A program made the translations under genes and the position numbers. Source: Astragalus membranaceus (Eukaryota > Streptophyta > Magnoliopsida > Fabales > Fabaceae). Taken from it: 64,000 bases of DNA. Under the pieces are notes generated by a model. It was not told the DNA's origin and did not search any database. It saw nothing but the letters and a program-made list of their open reading frames with translations. Position 1 is the stretch's first letter, and each line of letters opens with the position of its first letter. Shown piece after piece: positions 30,623-42,617 of the stretch. The DNA is taken from positions 151,737,402 through 151,801,401 of the forward strand of contig CM076854.1 of NCBI GenBank assembly GCA_039519185.1, written 5' to 3'.

Positions 30623-32075
30623 TACCTCAAAACATACCGTTTATCGTTGCACCTTACGTATTTTGTCACGAAATTAATTTTTTTCACCAAACTGGTTATT
30701 GAGGAACGAACTTTGCGTATTTGAACTGTTACTCACCCCGAAACACACTGATTAGCGTTGCACTTTATATATTTTTTGATTTGTGGGACTTACACACCCT
30801 CATTTCTACACTCATATCATGATTTGTGAGCCATACTTCCTATTATTTCCTTCTTAAAACTTACCTCCTAAATCACTTACATTCAATTTAGCCTTAAGGC
30901 TTAAAGATAATCTTTTATAAGGTAATAGTTTGTCTTTTATGAGTCTAACCCGTTATGTGGGTCATCATGGTATTTGGAGTGGAGTCAAAATAACACAATA
31001 CTAAAATTTTTTATTAGAAAATTATTGAAGAAGTAGGGTCAAGTGCCCCCAATTTGCACTATCTCATATATACTGCGAATACCGTCCTGCAGTCACTCTG
31101 CAGTCGGTTATTCGCGTGAAAGCTTCGACGTTACCGCACCCAATCAAAACTCTTTTATATGCCAATATGGTACTTGCTTCTTTTTTTATTATATATTTAT
31201 GTGGTGTAAAATTAATTATGCTGACTGCAGAATTACTAAATTCTCATATAAAAAGATGAAGAAAAAAATTAACAGAAACATGAAATTAACTGCTAAAAAT
31301 TCTCAATCTGCTTCTCATATAACACAAAAATTACAAATAAAAAACACGAAGGATCGTAAATAAAAAATTACAAATGAAACTGAAAGAGAAACACAGAGAA
31401 GGATGAAGAGAAAGTAAAAAAAATACAAATTTCATCGGTGAGATCCATCAATACTGGGTGCATACTCCAGCAACTTTGACGCTCCTGATCAAAAAATAAG
31501 CACGATCCATCAAAAAAATTAAAACTTTATCCAGAAAATAGAGAAATACAGAAACAAACAGAGAAAGAAAGAGTGAACGGTGAAGAGCGAGAGAAATGTC
31601 GAAGTGGTGAAGGAAGCTTACCTTGCATGTACAAGTATGGGTTGTCTGGGAGCAGATCTGTCACAAAGACGACGAACCAGAGAGATATGAAGGAAGCGAT
31701 CGTAGAAGACGGAATCATACAATTTTTTTTAAAAAAAACCACATAAAACTCTTCCTCTTCCACTGAACCAGATTTGAGAGAGGCGAGTTAGATTCAAGTC
31801 TGCATCTGACAAGAGAAGGGCGAGATGTGAGCTGCATGTTGCTGTAATGCAAAGATCGCCGCCGTAGCATTGTGTGCAAAGATGGTGGTGCGACTTAAGT
31901 GACGAGATAGAGAAACAGCGAAGGAGAGGGTGAAGGGAAGAGAAGCATAAGTTGAACGGCAAAAATGGAAGGGAGATGCGGCGGTAGAGACGCGAAGGTG
32001 AGCGGCGTTAGGCTGAAGGTGAGAGCGTGAAGCATAAGTGAGAGGAAAATAGAGGTTGAGTGAGAGAGCTTTTTT
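30623..32075. other. Spacer without a recognisable gene
   Basis: AT-rich to 31400, then A/G-rich DNA (31500-32070), which looks like the complement of a pyrimidine-rich leader or LTR. Frames at 31043-31363, 31527-31763 and 31729-31962 show no domain. I found no element ends. Confidence 0.45.
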
Positions 32076-32222
32076 TTAGATAGGCAAAGTGGTTAGTAAT
32101 TAGTGTGTTAGTTGTTAGAGGGGAGGGGGGAGCAGGGTTCGAACCCCGTACGCCTACGTTTTTCCACCAACGATGTCCCTTTCACTCAACCACGTGAGCT
32201 ACCCTTCTGGGACGACACTTTT
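32076..32222 (-). mobile_element. tRNA-derived SINE candidate 1
   Basis: On the minus strand the 5' part has an A-box-like motif (tagctcacgtggttgag, about 32190-32206) and a perfect B-box, ggttcgaaccc (about 32133-32145). It ends in …ctaaaaaaaag (about 32077). Spacing and tail suit a plant SINE of about 145 bp. No clear TSD seen. Confidence 0.6.
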
Positions 32223-32396
32223 GTTGCTTGGTTGTCTAGCTAATACCGTGGAAGTGAAAAATTGGAAGATCTAAACTTTGGAGAGACATTGTAGAGTACT
32301 TTAAAATGGCAGCTTATCCTTACATTAAATATATGTGAAACATTAATACAAACTAACATTAATCCCATTATTATAATTTCAATTATAGGCTGTTTT

Positions 32397-32518
32397 TCCG
32401 GAAGGCAGAAATATGGGTTTTCCGGAAATACCTCAAAAAAAATGATATTTCCGGAAAGCTTTCCGGATATACGTCTATTTCCGGGAAGTTTAAGGAAAAA
32501 AACTTACTTTTTCCGGAA
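32397..32518. repeat. Cluster of ttccggaa palindromes
   Basis: Exact ttccggaa at 32397, 32420, 32449 and 32511, with variants ttccggat at 32461 and ttccggga at about 32489. Spacers are unrelated AT-rich DNA. Confidence 0.85.
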
Positions 32519-32699
32519 ATATGATGGAATGAGGAATGAATTCGTTTTTTAACATTGTTTTAGGGGTATTTTGGTCAGTTTGGTCAATTTGGGGGTATGG
32601 GGTACAATGGGGGGTACAAAAAAAATGCCAATGTTTTTTTGTAAACCAATGTATCATCTACGACGATTGTGAAGACTAATCCTTTGAAGTATCTGAGAT

Positions 32700-32850
32700 C
32701 CATTTAAGGGGTTGACATCTCCCAATAAATATTTTTCCATACGCATCGGCCAGAGATCGAACCCAGGACTAAATGGTTAAGGGACCCAAGTATCTACCAC
32801 TTTTTTTTAGATTCCCAAGTATCTACCACTTGTGTCACACCATATTGATA
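32700..32850 (-). mobile_element. tRNA-derived SINE candidate 2 with duplicated A-box
   Basis: The minus strand reads acaagtggtagatacttggg (A-box region), then aatctaaaaaaaa, then agtggtagatacttgggtcc again, then the B-box ggttcgatctc (about 32763) and a gccgatg…tggaaaaat tail. This arrangement suits known legume tRNA-type SINEs apart from the duplicated 5' segment. Confidence 0.6.
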
Positions 32851-33408
32851 ACTACTATTTATTTATCTCATTTTTTCCCTAAAAGTCTGCGACTCCCTTT
32901 AATTTAACTCTCTATTAGTCTTATTAATAAATTAATAAATGAGTCCACTTTCTTTAATGTATTGTCTTTTCCTACTATGACAGCGAATGCATGTGGATGG
33001 CAACGGGCTGTACTCTTAAACTTTTCTGATCCACCTCCCTTTCTATCCAATTAGAATTGTTTTGTTAGCTTGACCTAAAAAATAGAATTGCTTCGTTAGA
33101 ATAACTTTGGTGACCGGCTTTCCAAGAGGATGAGTGGTGTGTAATTGAGATGAAGTTTAAAGTGTTGAGTGGAGAAGAGTTGATTTGAGATAAGAACGGA
33201 TAATATTGTGGAATAGAAACTGAAAAATGAGATATATGAAATGAGGGAAATGTTATTAGAGAATGTGAAGAGTTTGTAAGGATTTAGAGGCATTTTTAAT
33301 TTAGTATTTTTCTTACATTAGACTATTGTTAATTATTTTTTTACTTTTTATTTTTAGAAAAGGTATTTATTTACAACAGTACAACGGTCTCTATAGAATT
33401 GTACCTAA
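32851..33408. other. AT-rich spacer
   Basis: No gene or element end recognised. A 65-codon minus-strand frame at 33096-33293 has no known domain. Confidence 0.45.
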
Positions 33409-34018
33409 GGCTTTGTTTGGTTCACAAAAAAAAGTGAGAAGAAAGAAAGGTAAGCGAAAGGAAAGTGATAGGAAATAAAGAGAGTAGAAAATGAGATGAT
33501 TTGTTAGTTGTTTGGTTTGAGTAGAGTAGAAAGTGAGAGGAAAGAAAGATATCTATTTAGTAAATGACATGAATGCCGTCATGTAGAAATAATATATCTA
33601 ATAAGAAAATTTAGATGATTGAAAAAATATTTCTAAAACTAATCAAGCAATGTACAGTTATTTATTTTTTTAGTAAGCTACAAATGAATATATTTGTTTA
33701 TTACTATTTTTTTAACATCAAGAATATACAAGAATATATTTGTGTATTTTTCCATTGTCCTACGTGATTACATCATCATCATTATGTAATTCAATGCAAA
33801 TGTTGGGGTTTTTTTGTCATTTCATGTAAAAAATAAGGTTTCTTGCTGTTTTCCTTCCAAATTGGAGGGAACAAATTTTTTGGTGGGTCCCACTTTAAAA
33901 CAATCTTTCCTTCCCTTTTTTACTGGAAGTCAAACAGTTGAAAGAAGTATATTCTTTAATCTTTCCCTCTTTCCTCTTTCTTTCCTTCAACTTACTTAGG
34001 AACCAAACATACACTAAA
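33409..34018. mobile_element. Possible MITE with imperfect TIRs
   Basis: The left end ctaaggctttgtttggttc and the right end gaaccaaacatacactaaa are imperfect inverted repeats sharing tttggttc. Both ends continue into A/G-rich and T/C-rich arms (gaagaaagaaagg versus ctttctttcc) that could pair. A ctaa-type flank appears on both sides, but the TSD is unclear. No coding capacity. Confidence 0.42.
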
Positions 34019-34533
34019 TGTTTCCATAACATTTGGTTTCAAAATTATATATATGCATGTTATTACTTTGCAGAATATTCCGTGTGTGCAGTACGTCTTA
34101 GTCTGGGCTGCGATTTTTTTCAATGTTTTGCAGAGAATCCGATGCAATGAAACGGATGTGAATTATCTTCAATAAAATCAAAGTTTTTTAATAATTTTAA
34201 TAATATTGTTTTACCTGTCAAAAAAATAATAATATTGTTTTACCCTACTCAATAATAATATAAAAAATGTTTTGGTCAAAAAAAAAATATATAAAAAATG
34301 CATTGAGTTTGTACCCTTGCAAAAGTCTTATTAGGTGCATAAAAAAATGTAAACATGTGATATGATAATGAAAGAATTTGGTTCTGTTATCTAAATTAAC
34401 ACCATATGTATTGTAAATGTCCATCACATGATATTTAGCTAAATGAAATCATATTATTTCATAAAAAGTACACCGACTACAGAATGCCATCAGGTAAAAA
34501 ACACAAATCCAAATTCAATTCTACAAATAACAT
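34019..34533. other. Downstream flank of Helitron 2
   Basis: AT-rich. It includes a duplicated aataatattgttttacc (about 34196 and 34226). The 3' end of Helitron 2 (hairpin plus CTRR) should lie here on the minus strand, but I could not identify it with confidence. Confidence 0.35.
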
Positions 34534-35423
34534 CTACACATTGTCAAACACCTCACGATACACTACATTCTTAGTGGATCGTAACAAATTTTTATCCTCA
34601 TCCATAATCAGCAACTTCAGACCCTTTCTTGATTTAACACGGGAGAGTGCAACATAGAGTTGACCATGAGTGAAAACGGGCTTAGGGAGATATATGCCAA
34701 CTTGTGAGAGTGATTGCCCTTGACTTTTGTTAATGGTCATCGCAAAACAAACGGTGATAGGAAACTGTCTGCGCCTGAATTTAAAGGGAAGGCCAGCATC
34801 ACTTGGTATAAGATTCATTTTGGGTATAAATATCTTGTCACCAATGTTTTTCCCTGTAATAACGGTAGCCGTTATAATATTCTTGCCCAGATGGTTTACC
34901 ATTAACCTAGTACCGTTGCATCGACCTGCTGATTGGTCAATGTTCCTCATTAACATAATAGGTACACCAACTTTCAAAAGCAACCTATGGTTAGGAATAC
35001 CGGAACACTTTAACATCATTTAAAAATTCTGGAGTGAACCATTTGCTCTGAACCTCACTGTCCTCGTCTGATTGACATACAGTATCAGAGCTGAGATACT
35101 CAACTTCTTCACCAGGAATTTGGGACAACACATAATCATTAACCAGCTCAACAGACTCAAGAGTTGGAGCTAAAATAGCCCTCTCTTCAAAAAAGTGATC
35201 AGTGTTAATGTTATCTAGAAGATTTGGATAAGCAAAATCTATCAGCGACTGACGACTGTAGTGGATTGGTAGCATCCAAAATTAGCAAGTCTTCTAGAAT
35301 GTCAACATCAATCTCTCCATACTCGTTTGATGATGAATTTTTGTCACCAATCTTGAGCAACCAATCTGCAAATTCCCTTATCTCATCTCTCTCAGCCTCT
35401 ATACTCGAACTACCAAGCCGCAT
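34534..35423 (-). pseudogene. Helitron 2 helicase C-terminal part
   Basis: Three adjoining minus-strand frames. 35423-35211: AERDEIREFADWLLKIGD. 35275-34991: YLNDYVLSQIPG-like blocks (ERAILAPTLESVELVNDYVL) and DTVCQSDEDSE. 35019-34534: GTRLMVNHLGKNIITA, CFAMTINKSQGQSL and YVALSRVKSRKGL, ending …YREVFDNV-stop. These are the late PIF1-helicase motifs (V/VI) of Helitron proteins. The Walker A and B part is not present. Frameshifts separate the pieces. Confidence 0.85.
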
Positions 35424-35437
35424 GTTGACAGTGGGAT

Positions 35438-37405
35438 TTAGAACTTTGCAACTTGACCATATACTCGATGAATTAATGAGGAAGATGAATTCGGGTTAGC
35501 ACGACCGCATGGTCCATGAAGCATATACGCTGACACTGCATCATATAGATTTGGATACAATTCAGGATCTGGCAACTCTGCTGAGATGACCCTATCTATG
35601 TCTGTGGTTGTGTTAAGTTTATTCGCCGCAGACAACCATACCAACAAATGCGCATGTGGCAGCCCCCTTTTTTGCCATTCAACGGTATACATTACTAAGA
35701 TCAATGAAAAATTCAAGTGTCAAACAAACAGGCATAAAGAATATTTTAAGGAATGGTACCATATTGTGCGAAAAAATAGATGGATTAACTGTCAACAACT
35801 AATATCTTAAAATTGAATACCTGAATCGACCTTTCCAAACATCTCGTCTGTCTTTAATTATGTCTGTTATAAGTTGGTCTAATTTCATCTTGAATACACG
35901 GGAAATTATGTTTGGTCTATCGGACGCCGTTAGACCGTGTGGCCTAACAAAATCAATAATTTCAGGCCAACTTGAGTTACAGGTATTGTTATGAACAGAT
36001 CAGGGTACTCGAACCTCTTGCAAATTGCAATTGCATCTTGAGCGTTATTGAACATGTATCGAGCACCTCCTGTAAATGATGGGGGCAATATAACACGTCT
36101 TCCAATGGCCAAGGCATCCGTTTCACCTCTAGTTACGGCATGTTGTAGTCCAGTCAAAACCTCAGACCGTATGATTTGTTGGTTGTTGCGAATGTACGAC
36201 AGTCTTGTAGACTCAATCAGAGTATAACAATCGACCACAAATTGCTGGAACAAACGATGCGCATTAACAATTTGGCCAAATTCCACTTCCCTTTCCTGGA
36301 TTCTAAAAGCAATAAACTCTCTTAATGTGACCTTTTGTCTTTTGGCAGATCTAACTACACCGGGCTTTTGCTTGAGTGGCGTGTTTTCTCGAAAACCATC
36401 CTCACCGCGGGCAAAAATTAAGGGATACTTGTAGGGGGAGAAGTGCAGTGTGTGTTTCATAAACCCTTTCAAGCTTACCTTGACATGTGTTTAATAATTA
36501 TGTCCCTACCTTGCTCAATATGGGAATCGTCTCCAATTATCAACGCTGCAACTTCATCGCAAGTAGGAGTATTATGGGTCCTAGGATCGGTTGAACTGTC
36601 TCTAATCAACTGTAGACTGATTATTTGCCTTGGATTCTGTTCTTGAAGGTCACGAATTTCTCTGTATTTCTGTGTGTAGACATTGTACTGATCGACCATT
36701 GCTTTCAAGTCTTTGACTAATGATTCATCAAGTACACGCGAGTTATTATTAGACCTGTAAATTTGGGATAAATAGTGAATATGTGGTTGTTGAAAATGAG
36801 AAATATTATGTATTGTATATCTAGAAATATATAGAGATTATTTAGGAAATTGTAATTAATAGACCAATAGTTATAAAACAATGTATATATACGTGAATGA
36901 TAATTGATATATTAAAAAAATAAAATGGATTGCAAGTAAAAATGGCATATACCTGAAATGACTCATTCGATGTGCTACCTCGTTTTTAGTGTCTCATATA
37001 TATAACTGCGCATATTTTGGGGCCATACCATCAGGGGGCAACAGGCTACCTATGCGATGGTAATTTTGTCCATTCAAGATGAATGTTGGCTGGACTGGCG
37101 CCATCATTATGTGTTGCAACAACTTTACCGCCCATTGAGGTGAATGCAAACATACTATTACACGCCCTTATGTTGTCACGGAAGTTTTTACTTCTAGAAT
37201 CAAGACCTCTGATAAGATTTAGCAACAACCGAGGTGGCTCATTAAGCAATGGGATGTCTACTTGACCTTTCATGCAACACATAGAGAAATCCGGACTACT
37301 TGAACGGTTACTCTTGACTGCCCTTTCTTGAAACCGAAATAACGCCTGACACTCACGACGTTGATGTGTTGGCAGACCAAAGTCATATGGATTTAATGAA
37401 ATCAC
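35438..37405 (-). pseudogene. Helitron 2 Rep region
   Basis: N- to C-terminal on the minus strand. 37405-37046: RRECQALFRFQERAVKS; KGQVDIPLLNEPP; IRACNSMFAFTSMGGKV. 36708-36475: VAALIIGDDSHIEQGRDIII. 36472-35930: SPYKYPLIFARGEDGF; LREFIAFRIQERE; LFQQFVVDCYTLIE; PPSFTGGARYMFNNAQDAI. 35716-35438: VEWQKRGLPHAHLLVWL (the HUH nickase motif, PHAH) and LHGPCGRANPN. The catalytic Tyr region after this is lost with the helicase core. Short gaps and frameshifts lie between blocks. In intact elements Rep nicks the DNA strand to start rolling-circle transposition. Confidence 0.87.
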
Positions 37406-38600
37406 TTATATTTGAATATAAATCAACTTCTTTCCTATATATATAATATGAAATAATATATATGTGTGTGTCTATATATATAATATAAAATGATATATAA
37501 TATGAAATCAAAAGACTTACGTCGAGTCTCATTGTTGTCGTATAGTGTGTATCGATTATCGAATGGTTGTTGTTGACCAACCCCGGCTATAATTGAAGAA
37601 AAAACCAAGGGTCAGATTTTATATAGCTATTAGCGCCAATACAATGACAGAATGGGTAGGTTGTATGTCTTTCTATATGTGAATCCTTAGTACCTGAACT
37701 TTGATGTGTTGTATCGTTAGTAGTAATTTGATCTTCCAAGTCGAAATCAAGTCTCATTATTGGCAAATTGGCTCTTGGTGTGGAATGATTGTCCATGCAG
37801 CCTGCTTTATATACCCTGGCAGCATCCTCTTTTACTACATCTTCAATTGTTCCTGATGTGCCTTCGCCTGGTTAAAATATGAGAACTTCAATGGTTAATA
37901 TGGTACTTGATTGTATAGTCCACATGCATGTTAAAAATCACAAAACAACCTATGTGTCTATAAATACTCGAACACATACCATTTAAAATCATGCTAGATG
38001 GACCAGTGTTGGCTGTAAGACATAAAAGTATATGTTGTTGCTGAGTATTTTGGTCGAGACTCGAACTGGTTTTTGACCTCTTGTTTGCTAAGGTGTTTAT
38101 AGCTGAATCCACATTCTGTGTAACTGCATAAAAACATATACATATATTAATATGTGGTCTAATGAGCATGTCAGGTATAAGAAATCCATATTAAGGCATT
38201 GGAAATGAAAATTTCATGTCTGTCAATATGTTGCATCTATTTACTATACCATTGTGAATAATAATGTCATCGTGATATTCTGTCGACAGAGGTGCCTGTT
38301 CTATTGTATCCGGCGTGTGTAAGACATGGTTGAGCTTGGTTGGTCCGTCATCTTGGCAGGCAAAATTAAGTGGGCAGCTAAATAATAGCTGATTTATTCT
38401 TATGAAGTAGGGGTAATTTATTACTAATTGTTGACAAAACTGTTTCATATGTGTTAAATTTTTGTGAAAATAATTGCTTTCCAATTTTTGTTGGATGCTG
38501 ATGAGAATGTATTTACTATTAAAACCATTTCTTATTGACCATTTTCCTTCTCTCCAATTAATTTCTTTTTTTAGTGGGACAGCCGTTGCTTTTTATTTGT
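37406..38600 (-). other. Helitron 2 N-terminal exons and introns (unresolved)
   Basis: Short minus-strand frames (37587-37796, 37888-38169, 38191-38484) with Ser/Thr/Asn-rich products (e.g. ANKRSKTSSSLDQN) that look like the variable N-terminal region of plant Helitron proteins, separated by AT-rich introns. Exact borders cannot be drawn. Confidence 0.45.
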
Positions 38601-38700
38601 ATTAAATTTGGTTGACAAATCTTCACCTGATGCAAAAATCATGGGATTATAATGCCATCTTTTAATAGGATCATTAAATATATATATTTTTTTGTTGCAG

Positions 38701-38818
38701 GGTGATGTGTACACGAAATGCCTAGGTGGAATTGACATCATCAATGATGTCATTTATCTATGTGATTACATGGACAGTCCATTTGGACCGTTCATGATTG
38801 AGTATAATAGAGATTAGT
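38701..38818 (+). pseudogene. Orphan exon-like segment
   Basis: The acceptor-like ttttttgttgcag is followed by an open reading GDVYTKCLGGIDIINDVIYL… ending NRD-stop at about 38817. I do not recognise the protein. It may be a terminal exon captured by Helitron 2 or chance. Confidence 0.3.
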
Positions 38819-38827
38819 GACAAATAT

Positions 38828-40150
38828 TTGTCACGTGTGTTTTAACTATTAATCAGTTTAAATAGTCATTAAGCCTTATTGTTTTTTTAGATAGTAGGTT
38901 TATAGTAGTCTTCAAAAATTATAATTATTAATGGCAAATATTAATCCCGTGTTTTTTTATATATCACTGCAGTTATCCCGTGTTTTTTATATATCAGTGT
39001 AGTTATCTTGTAGTTTCAATTGATTATTTTAGTTGATTAGTAGATTATAGTAGATAGTAAAAGTTAGATAGTAGATTATCAATAAGAAATATTTGTTTTA
39101 AATATTAATTAGTAGTTTAAATAGTCATTAAGTCTTTTTGTTTTTTAGATAGTAGATTTGTAGTAGTAGTCTTCAAATTTTTTTATTATCAATGACAAAT
39201 ATTAATCTTGTGGTTTTTATATTTCAGTGCAGTAATCCCGTGTTTTTTTATATATTAGTGCAGTTATCTCGTAGTTTCAATTGATTATTTTAGTTGATTA
39301 GTAGATTATAGTAGATAGTAAAAGTTAGATAGTAGATTATCAATAAGAAATATTTGTTTTAAATTTTAATTAGTAGTTTAAATAGTCATTAAGTCTTCTT
39401 GTTTTTTAGATAGTAGGTTTGTAGTAGTAGTCTTCAAAAATTTTAATTATCAATGACAAATGTTAATATCGTATTTGTTTATATATCAGTGCATGCAGTT
39501 ATCCCGTGTTTTTTTATATATCAGTGCAGTTATCTCGTAGTTTCAATTGAATATTTTAGTTGATTAGTAGATTATAGCAGATAGTAAAAGTTAGATAGTT
39601 GATTATCAATAAGAAATATTTGTTTTAAATATTAATTAATAGTTTAAATAGTCATTAAGTCTTCTTGTTTTTTAGATAGTAGGTTTGTAGTAGTAGTATT
39701 CAAATTTTTTAATTATCAATGACAATTATTAATCTCGTGTTTTTTTTATATATTAGTGCAGTTATCCCGCGTTTTTTTATATATCAGTGGAGTTATCTCG
39801 TAGTTTCAATTGATTATTTTAGTTGATTAGTAGATTGTAGTAGATAGTAAAAGAGAGATAATAGATTATCAATCAATAAGAAATATTTGTTTTAAATATT
39901 AATCAGCAGTTTAAATAGTCATTAAATCTTCTTGTTTTTTAGATAGTAGGTTTATAGTAGTCTTCAAAAAATTTAATTATCAATGACAAATATTAATCAT
40001 GTGTTTTTTTTTATATATCAGTGCAATTATCCCGTATTTTTTTATATATCATTGCAGTTATCTCGTAGTTTCAATTGATTATTTTAGTTGATTAGTAGGT
40101 TATAGTAGATAGTAAAAGATAGATAGTAGATTATCAATAAGAGGTGATAG
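38828..40150. repeat. 260-267-bp AT-rich satellite, about five copies
   Basis: The anchor gtttaaatagtcatt occurs at 38856, 39115, 39376, 39642 and 39909 (259, 261, 266 and 267 bp apart). Each unit includes tagatagtaggttt, a duplicated 'gtgttttttatatatcagtgcagttatc' theme, gtagtttcaattgattattttag and tagattatcaataagaaata. It abuts the 5' side of Helitron 2. Confidence 0.92.
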
Positions 40151-40540
40151 TAGATTATCAATAAGAGTGTAAACAGATTTCGGAGAGAAAAACTAAAATT
40201 TTAAGGTGATATATAACTTTTTCCAAAAAGGTGATAGTTTTTTGTTTTTGTTTTTTAGTGTGACTCATTTACAATTTTATAGGTAATTTTAGTAGAGTAG
40301 TGTTTGTATAAATTTAGAAATTTAGTTAAAAAAACTAAAGTGAAGTGATAAGAGAAAGAGAAGAATTGTTTATGAGAAAAGTAAAAGTAAAGTAAAAAGA
40401 AAAAAAAAAGAAGAAATAGAGTGTAAGAAGAATGATATCATCTGTAATGAACTGTGAGCCAAGTTAAGGCTGCCCCCTACCAAATTTTAACGAGGTCCAA
40501 TCACCGGTTGTTACGACATCATCAATCAATACAATCAAGG
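40151..40540. other. AT/AG-rich spacer
   Basis: No gene recognised. Confidence 0.5.
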
Positions 40541-40960
40541 GTAAAATATGTTTTTGGTCCCTACAAAATTGGGTAATTCTAAGTTTAGCCCCTACATTAA
40601 TGAAATAAGCATTTTGGTCCCCATATTATTTTTCCGTTTTCATTATTAGTCCCTGACGTTAAATGATGCTGACAGGACTAACGGAAAACTGAGTTGGCTT
40701 TACACGTGTATTTTTTTTATTGATGTGGCAAATCACCTAATACATCCACTTTTTTAATTACCCATGTGGCTTTTTTGTTTTCTTTTACCAAAATATTCTG
40801 TTTTATTAAGTTTCATTTTTTTGTTCAAAAGAAGTTGATCTTCTTCTTCTTCCCCTCCGGCAGCAAAGGCACGACGGAGATGACCTCCGGCACGGTGGTC
40901 GCTGATAACTCTATTTTATATAGAGTTATTTACGCATCTAAACCTAAATAATTGTTCAGT
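40541..40960. mobile_element. One-sided MULE/MITE-like terminus
   Basis: Begins gggtaaaatatgtttttggtccc, with several 'tttggtcc' and 'tagtccct' blocks and a cctccggcagcaaag… GC-rich patch. This resembles ends of common plant non-autonomous DNA elements whose terminal arms contain 'ttggtccct'. No matching inverted end was found, so it is partial or misassigned. Confidence 0.35.
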
Positions 40961-42420
40961 TCTAAGTAAAAATATATAGTAAATAAATTTTTATAAATAA
41001 AATAACAACATTCAAAGTTAAAAGAGGGCTATGCATATAACTTAGCATCTTGCATATATTTTGGTATTTTTGATGTGTTTGTTCAATGCACCTGCGTTCG
41101 ATGCACCTGCACTCAAAACAGACTATAATGCTTGAAGAAATTCTAGAACATCAAGATGCTCAAGCACTCAGCTAATGATGTCATGCTTAGTCATGAAAGC
41201 ACATGCAAGTCACAAATTTTGGAGCCTACCATAAAAGATAGCTTTGAAGAGTCACTCACCTAGGGACACTTGGCCATCCATTAGAGGACCTCGCTTCTTG
41301 GTTGAGTGAAGGATTTGCATTGCTTTTTGGGCTGAAGTGACTAAAGGCAACCCTAGCTTTGTTATCAAGCAAACCCTTTTGTGAAGGAAAGCTCCACTTG
41401 AAGTCTATATAAATATCTCTCATCTCTCATTTCGTACACTAATATAGATAGTTTTAAATTTAGTTTTTCATACTCTTGTAAGAAGGCAAGAAAGGAATTG
41501 ACAACTTCTTTCTTTTCTTCCACACAAGTACGTAGTGTTGACTGAATGCAGTGAAGTGAATGCTCCCGCATTGCTTGGCAACTTCATGCAAAGGAACTCC
41601 AAACGTGTAATTCTTACCTTGTTGTTTTCCTTTTGTGATATCAAATATATGAATATGATATATTCTGTTTATATATGCCTTGTAATGTCTAGCATGAACT
41701 AAACTCTTTTAGTTGGGATGTTCTAACCTTATAGTGATCTTTTAAATAAGTTATTGTGATCATATGTGATGTGTGCATTTTAGTTCTTGTTTTATACTTC
41801 TTTCGACACTTATTTTGAGAGTGATCACTTAGAACAAGTAGAGTTATAAATATAGACATGGTTTATAACTAGAACTCAAGAACTAATATGGATAAGTGTT
41901 TTAATTAAGGAAACTTTGTTGAAACCATGCTAAAACCTAGACATAGGATAGCATAGTCCATAGGGTGATACTGTGGGTACTTAAAATACAGGAATGAACT
42001 TATTTAGCAACTTAGACATAAGAGCTTGTAATGAAACTCTGAAGACAGTGACTGAAAAGCACATTTCTAATGCAACAACATTCAGTGCACCTGCATCACA
42101 TATAAACACAAAACTATTGAAAGTGACTTATTTGGTAAAGAACATCTCAACTATCATTTTCACTTGACTACATTCTCCATTTACTTAGTTTGTTTACCTT
42201 CTGTCTCCACACCATCAATATTGTGTTGTTACTTGGTTACTCAATACTAATTTCTCTATCTATTTAAACCTTAAGAATTAATCCAATCCCTGTGGGTACG
42301 ATCTCATCTTCTTTATACTACTTGTTGTCGACTGTGTATACTTGCACATTATCTTATTCGCACTCCAGTCGCCTGCGGAGGTTACTCCGATGACAACTTT
42401 TTTTGAGGGTTTTGCGAGAG
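40961..42420. repeat. LTR-like sequence, element unassigned
   Basis: Contains a TATA-like tctatataaata (41403-41414) followed by pyrimidine-rich DNA, repeated 'atgcacctgc' (about 41089, 41101, 42088) and, near 42285-42350, 'ccctgtgggtacgatctcatc' with a tatacttgcaca block, as seen near LTR ends of Ty3 elements. I could not find matched ends or a TSD. Confidence 0.35.
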
Positions 42421-42617
42421 AATGACGTGGGGGTTCTAAATATCAAACTCGTTTTTTGATTGAAGGTCCATGGTTGCCGGAAAATAAGGAAGAAGGTGGC
42501 AGTTTGAGGTTCTCAAATCAGTGAACGAAGTGTGCTCTCGGCCACTGAACCGTAACTATAGTCGTCTTCTTTGAGTAGCGCTTACAATGAGTGAAATCGA
42601 GATCTAGATCCACAAGC

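Larger units (their letters stand above)
34534..38600 (-). mobile_element. Helitron 2 (internally deleted)
   Basis: The minus strand reads Helitron N-terminal region, Rep with an HUH motif, then the C-terminal end of the PIF1-like helicase, with most of the helicase absent between about 35440 and 35420. Its termini are not placed. It is distinct in sequence from Helitron 1. Confidence 0.78.

Noticed and set aside
31527..31962. Possible host-gene 5' exon on the minus strand
   Set aside because: Short Ser/His-rich frames with no domain, no splice logic and purine-rich opposite strand. More like LTR or leader sequence.
33814..34150. Two overlapping plus frames near the possible MITE end
   Set aside because: AT-rich by-products (Phe/Leu/Ser-rich), partly within the inverted-repeat arm.
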